A stretch of 64,000 nucleotides of DNA, from positions 479,003-543,002 of the forward strand of contig FN649752.1 in NCBI GenBank assembly GCA_000310025.1, written 5' to 3'. Of the stretch, positions 62,701-64,000 are shown piece after piece. The translations under genes were made by a program, and so were the position numbers. The stretch comes from Ectocarpus siliculosus (taxonomy: Eukaryota > Sar > Phaeophyceae > Ectocarpales > Ectocarpaceae). The stretch's first letter is position 1; the number at the start of each line of letters is the position of its first letter. The notes below the pieces were generated by a model that saw only the letters and a program-made list of their open reading frames with translations, had not been told where the DNA came from and searched no databases.

Positions 62701-63325
62701 TGAGGGTCCCCCACTGTAAGGTATGACGAGGTTGGCTGCATGCCTTGTTTGGGGGTGCGGCCTGTGAGAAAAGACCCCGAACCGCGAGGGCCGGGGACCG
62801 CTCGGCACAAAGCTTGGCCGAACGGGGGAGAAACTGCACTTGAGAACCGCGGCACGTGCTGAGGTTAATGGTGCCGCGCCGTTGGCTGCTGCTGCTGCTG
62901 CTTCAATACGTGCGATGCAGTCGTCGAATCATACATGCTAGCAGTGCGGCTGAGTGGCGGTTAGCAGCGCGGCTGATGGCGGTGGACGTAAAGCCCGTGA
63001 TTTTGCTACCAGCTGGGCTCGTAGTTGCACACAGCTGTAGCCTCTCCCCTGGTCTCGGACCTAACCCGCACCCCTCGGGCCACTTGCTGCCGCTCGGCCT
63101 CGTCCAACCATATGGGTGTTGGCATACGGCGGCACACGCGCGTTTGTGTCGCAGAAAATCCAACCCGTGAGGGCGGACGGCAACCTCCTCCTGTGCACGC
63201 TGCTGCTCGGCAACGTGGCCGTGAACGCCCTGCTCTCGATCGTGATGGCGCAGCTCACCTCCGGCTTGGTGGGGTTCGCCCTGGCGACGGTCATCATCAC
63301 CATCTTCGGCGAAATCATACCCCAG
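59747..63325 (+). CDS. CNNM/DUF21-family membrane protein (Mg2+ transporter-like), 3' end cut by window edge
   Basis: Member of the CNNM/CorC family, polytopic proteins linked to Mg2+ transport. Exon 1 (59747-60205) encodes a Ser-rich N-terminus, a hydrophobic stretch (CAVLALALAGPLGAMG, possibly a signal peptide), an acidic linker, then the first DUF21 helix (FLVVIVLVAASGLFSGLTLG) and LLGLDKIGLEIISHGDEP. Exon 2 (63155-63325) continues KIQPVRADGNLLLCTLLLGN, VAVNALLSIVMAQLTSGLVG and ITIFGEIIPQ. The junction AAFAK-KIQPVR is exactly the family pattern. The GEIIPQ segment normally precedes (S/A)(I/V)CSR. The remaining DUF21 helices and the CBS pair are not found before the window ends, so the next intron exceeds 670 bp. 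The 2.9-kb intron carries a large repeat element. Start at 59747 is the first ATG in frame; an upstream exon is possible. Confidence 0.92.
61043..61590 (+). repeat. Degenerate tandem repeat, three ~215-bp units
   Basis: Units start near 61043, 61260 and 61471. Each opens GCTGTAGGCCAAGG(G/C), followed by GGCGTTGG or a variant, and later contains a CAGA-rich block (ACAGACGCATCCCC / ACAGAAGCACCCCC) and AACAGAGACAA-like sequence. Identity between units looks like roughly 70 per cent by eye. Confidence 0.72.
61785..61805. repeat. Perfect 9-bp-stem hairpin
   Basis: TTTTCGCGC, a 3-nt loop, then GCGCGAAAA. Lies within the CNNM intron inside the ~2-kb repeat element. No poly-U tract follows, so it is not a classical terminator. 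Confidence 0.85.
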
Positions 63326-64000
63326 GTGGGTAGCATATGATAGCGTTGTGATTGTCGACAGCGAGAGGGGCGGTACGGCCTACGGCACCTCGCCGGGGCG
63401 GCGAAAATGATCAGTAGCCTTCTCAGGGTGTTTCGTATGAAATAAACATGTTGGATACAGCATACAGTCAGGAAGGTAGGTTAGGGTTAGGGCTAGGGAG
63501 TAGGGTCTGCGTCCCCCCTCCCTGTTATTTTTTGTCATAAACTTATTAATCTCGCGAAGGCGGTCCAAGATGGTGGCTTTGTATGCAGCTACCATCGATT
63601 ATGTGACAGTTTTGTGTGGTCTGCTATCACGATAGATTCTCGAGAGGGGGGGGGAGCCGAAGACGGGCAGCTACCCTTGCCACCCAGTCTCTGAGGCAGA
63701 CGTTCCTTTCGTAGCACGACAGGTACTGTACAGATATGAGGAGATGCACACGTATGGCGAAGATCTTGTGTAGTTCCTGACTCACAGCAGTGCGGGCTTG
63801 CCGCCATTAGTCGACTTTGAGTCGTCACCTTTTTCTTCAGCATGCGCACGGCTGCCTCGCTCAGGGGATTTATTGTGCCGTTTCCAGACCTGGGTGTTGC
63901 CATTGCTATGTCTCATCTACACCCTCTGTCTGCATCCCACGACGCCGCTACATAGGAGCTAGGAACATGATCCTCTAGCCCACTGGTGTTTCTGCGATTA
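63326..64000. other. CNNM intron continuing to the window edge
   Basis: Starts with donor GTGGGT. Contains a short telomere-like run (GGTTAGGGTTAGGGCTAGGG) at about 63479-63500. No further exon seen. Confidence 0.6.

Larger units (their letters stand above)
60720..62717. mobile_element. Putative ~2-kb non-autonomous element bounded by CCCTCAATAACGCCGGT repeats
   Basis: The left end reads AGTGTGGGGGGCCCTCAATA, then ACACCGGT. The reverse complement of the right end reads CAGTGGGGGACCCTCAATAA, then CGCCGGT. The same CCCTCAATA(G/A)CGCC motif recurs in both orientations near 60760, 61855-61940 and 62545-62705, forming many possible hairpins. The interior has no transposase-like frame but holds the ~215-bp tandem repeats. 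The whole unit sits inside the CNNM intron. Target-site duplication is not clear, so it may be a cluster of smaller palindromic elements. Confidence 0.6.

Noticed and set aside
1-64000. CRISPR array, bacterial operons or viral genes
   Set aside because: No regular short spacers and repeats; genes are spliced and unrelated; no capsid, polymerase, integrase or transposase frames recognised.

Overview
This 64-kb window looks like nuclear DNA of an intron-rich eukaryote, most likely a brown alga or a close stramenopile (Ectocarpus-like). That assignment is inference. It rests on GC-rich coding exons split by many introns of about 0.1-3 kb with clear GTGAGT/GTAAGC donors, long low-complexity insertions in otherwise conserved proteins, a plastid tocopherol cyclase with a signal-peptide-like N-terminus, a ciliary ARMC2 protein (flagellate stage), and frequent short TACTGCTG/CAGCAGTA-type words between genes. 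There are no bacterial operons, rRNA genes or CRISPR arrays.

I rebuilt genes by hand, joining conserved protein segments at splice sites whose reading phases agree. Layout: 1-2056 (-) class I SAM methyltransferase of the FAM173/ATPSCKMT type, cut by the left edge; 3154-5379 (+) alkaline ceramidase; 6407-8820 (+) tentative uncharacterised membrane-protein gene; 11163-13397 (-) PHO80-like cyclin; 15013-19973 (+) tocopherol cyclase (VTE1) with a roughly 290-residue acidic insertion; 22792-37850 (+) a 15-kb gene for a single-pass surface protein with a signal peptide, a Pro/Thr-rich ectodomain and a Ser/Gly/Tyr-rich tail; 40610-45220 (+) ARMC2-like armadillo protein; 47574-53079 (-) uncharacterised ~1395-residue low-complexity/coiled-coil protein; 53448-58091 (+) F-box/kelch protein; 59747 to beyond 63325 (+) CNNM/DUF21 membrane transporter, cut by the right edge.

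The genes are unrelated housekeeping and regulatory loci, not a cluster. Neighbouring pairs are divergent (cyclin/VTE1; the 47.5-53.1 kb gene/F-box-kelch with only 368 bp between start codons) or convergent (ARMC2/the 47.5-53.1 kb gene).

Introns and intergenic DNA carry non-autonomous repeats: a three-copy MITE family, two other long inverted-repeat elements, a ~2-kb element with CCCTCAATAGCGCC palindromes inside the CNNM intron, degenerate ~215-bp tandem repeats, a tRNA-derived SINE-like stretch and a dispersed ~85-bp repeat. Three introns in three genes appear to use GC-AG splice sites. The most novel object is the 22.8-37.9 kb surface protein. Exon borders are inferred from sequence alone; 5' and 3' UTRs and promoters could not be defined.
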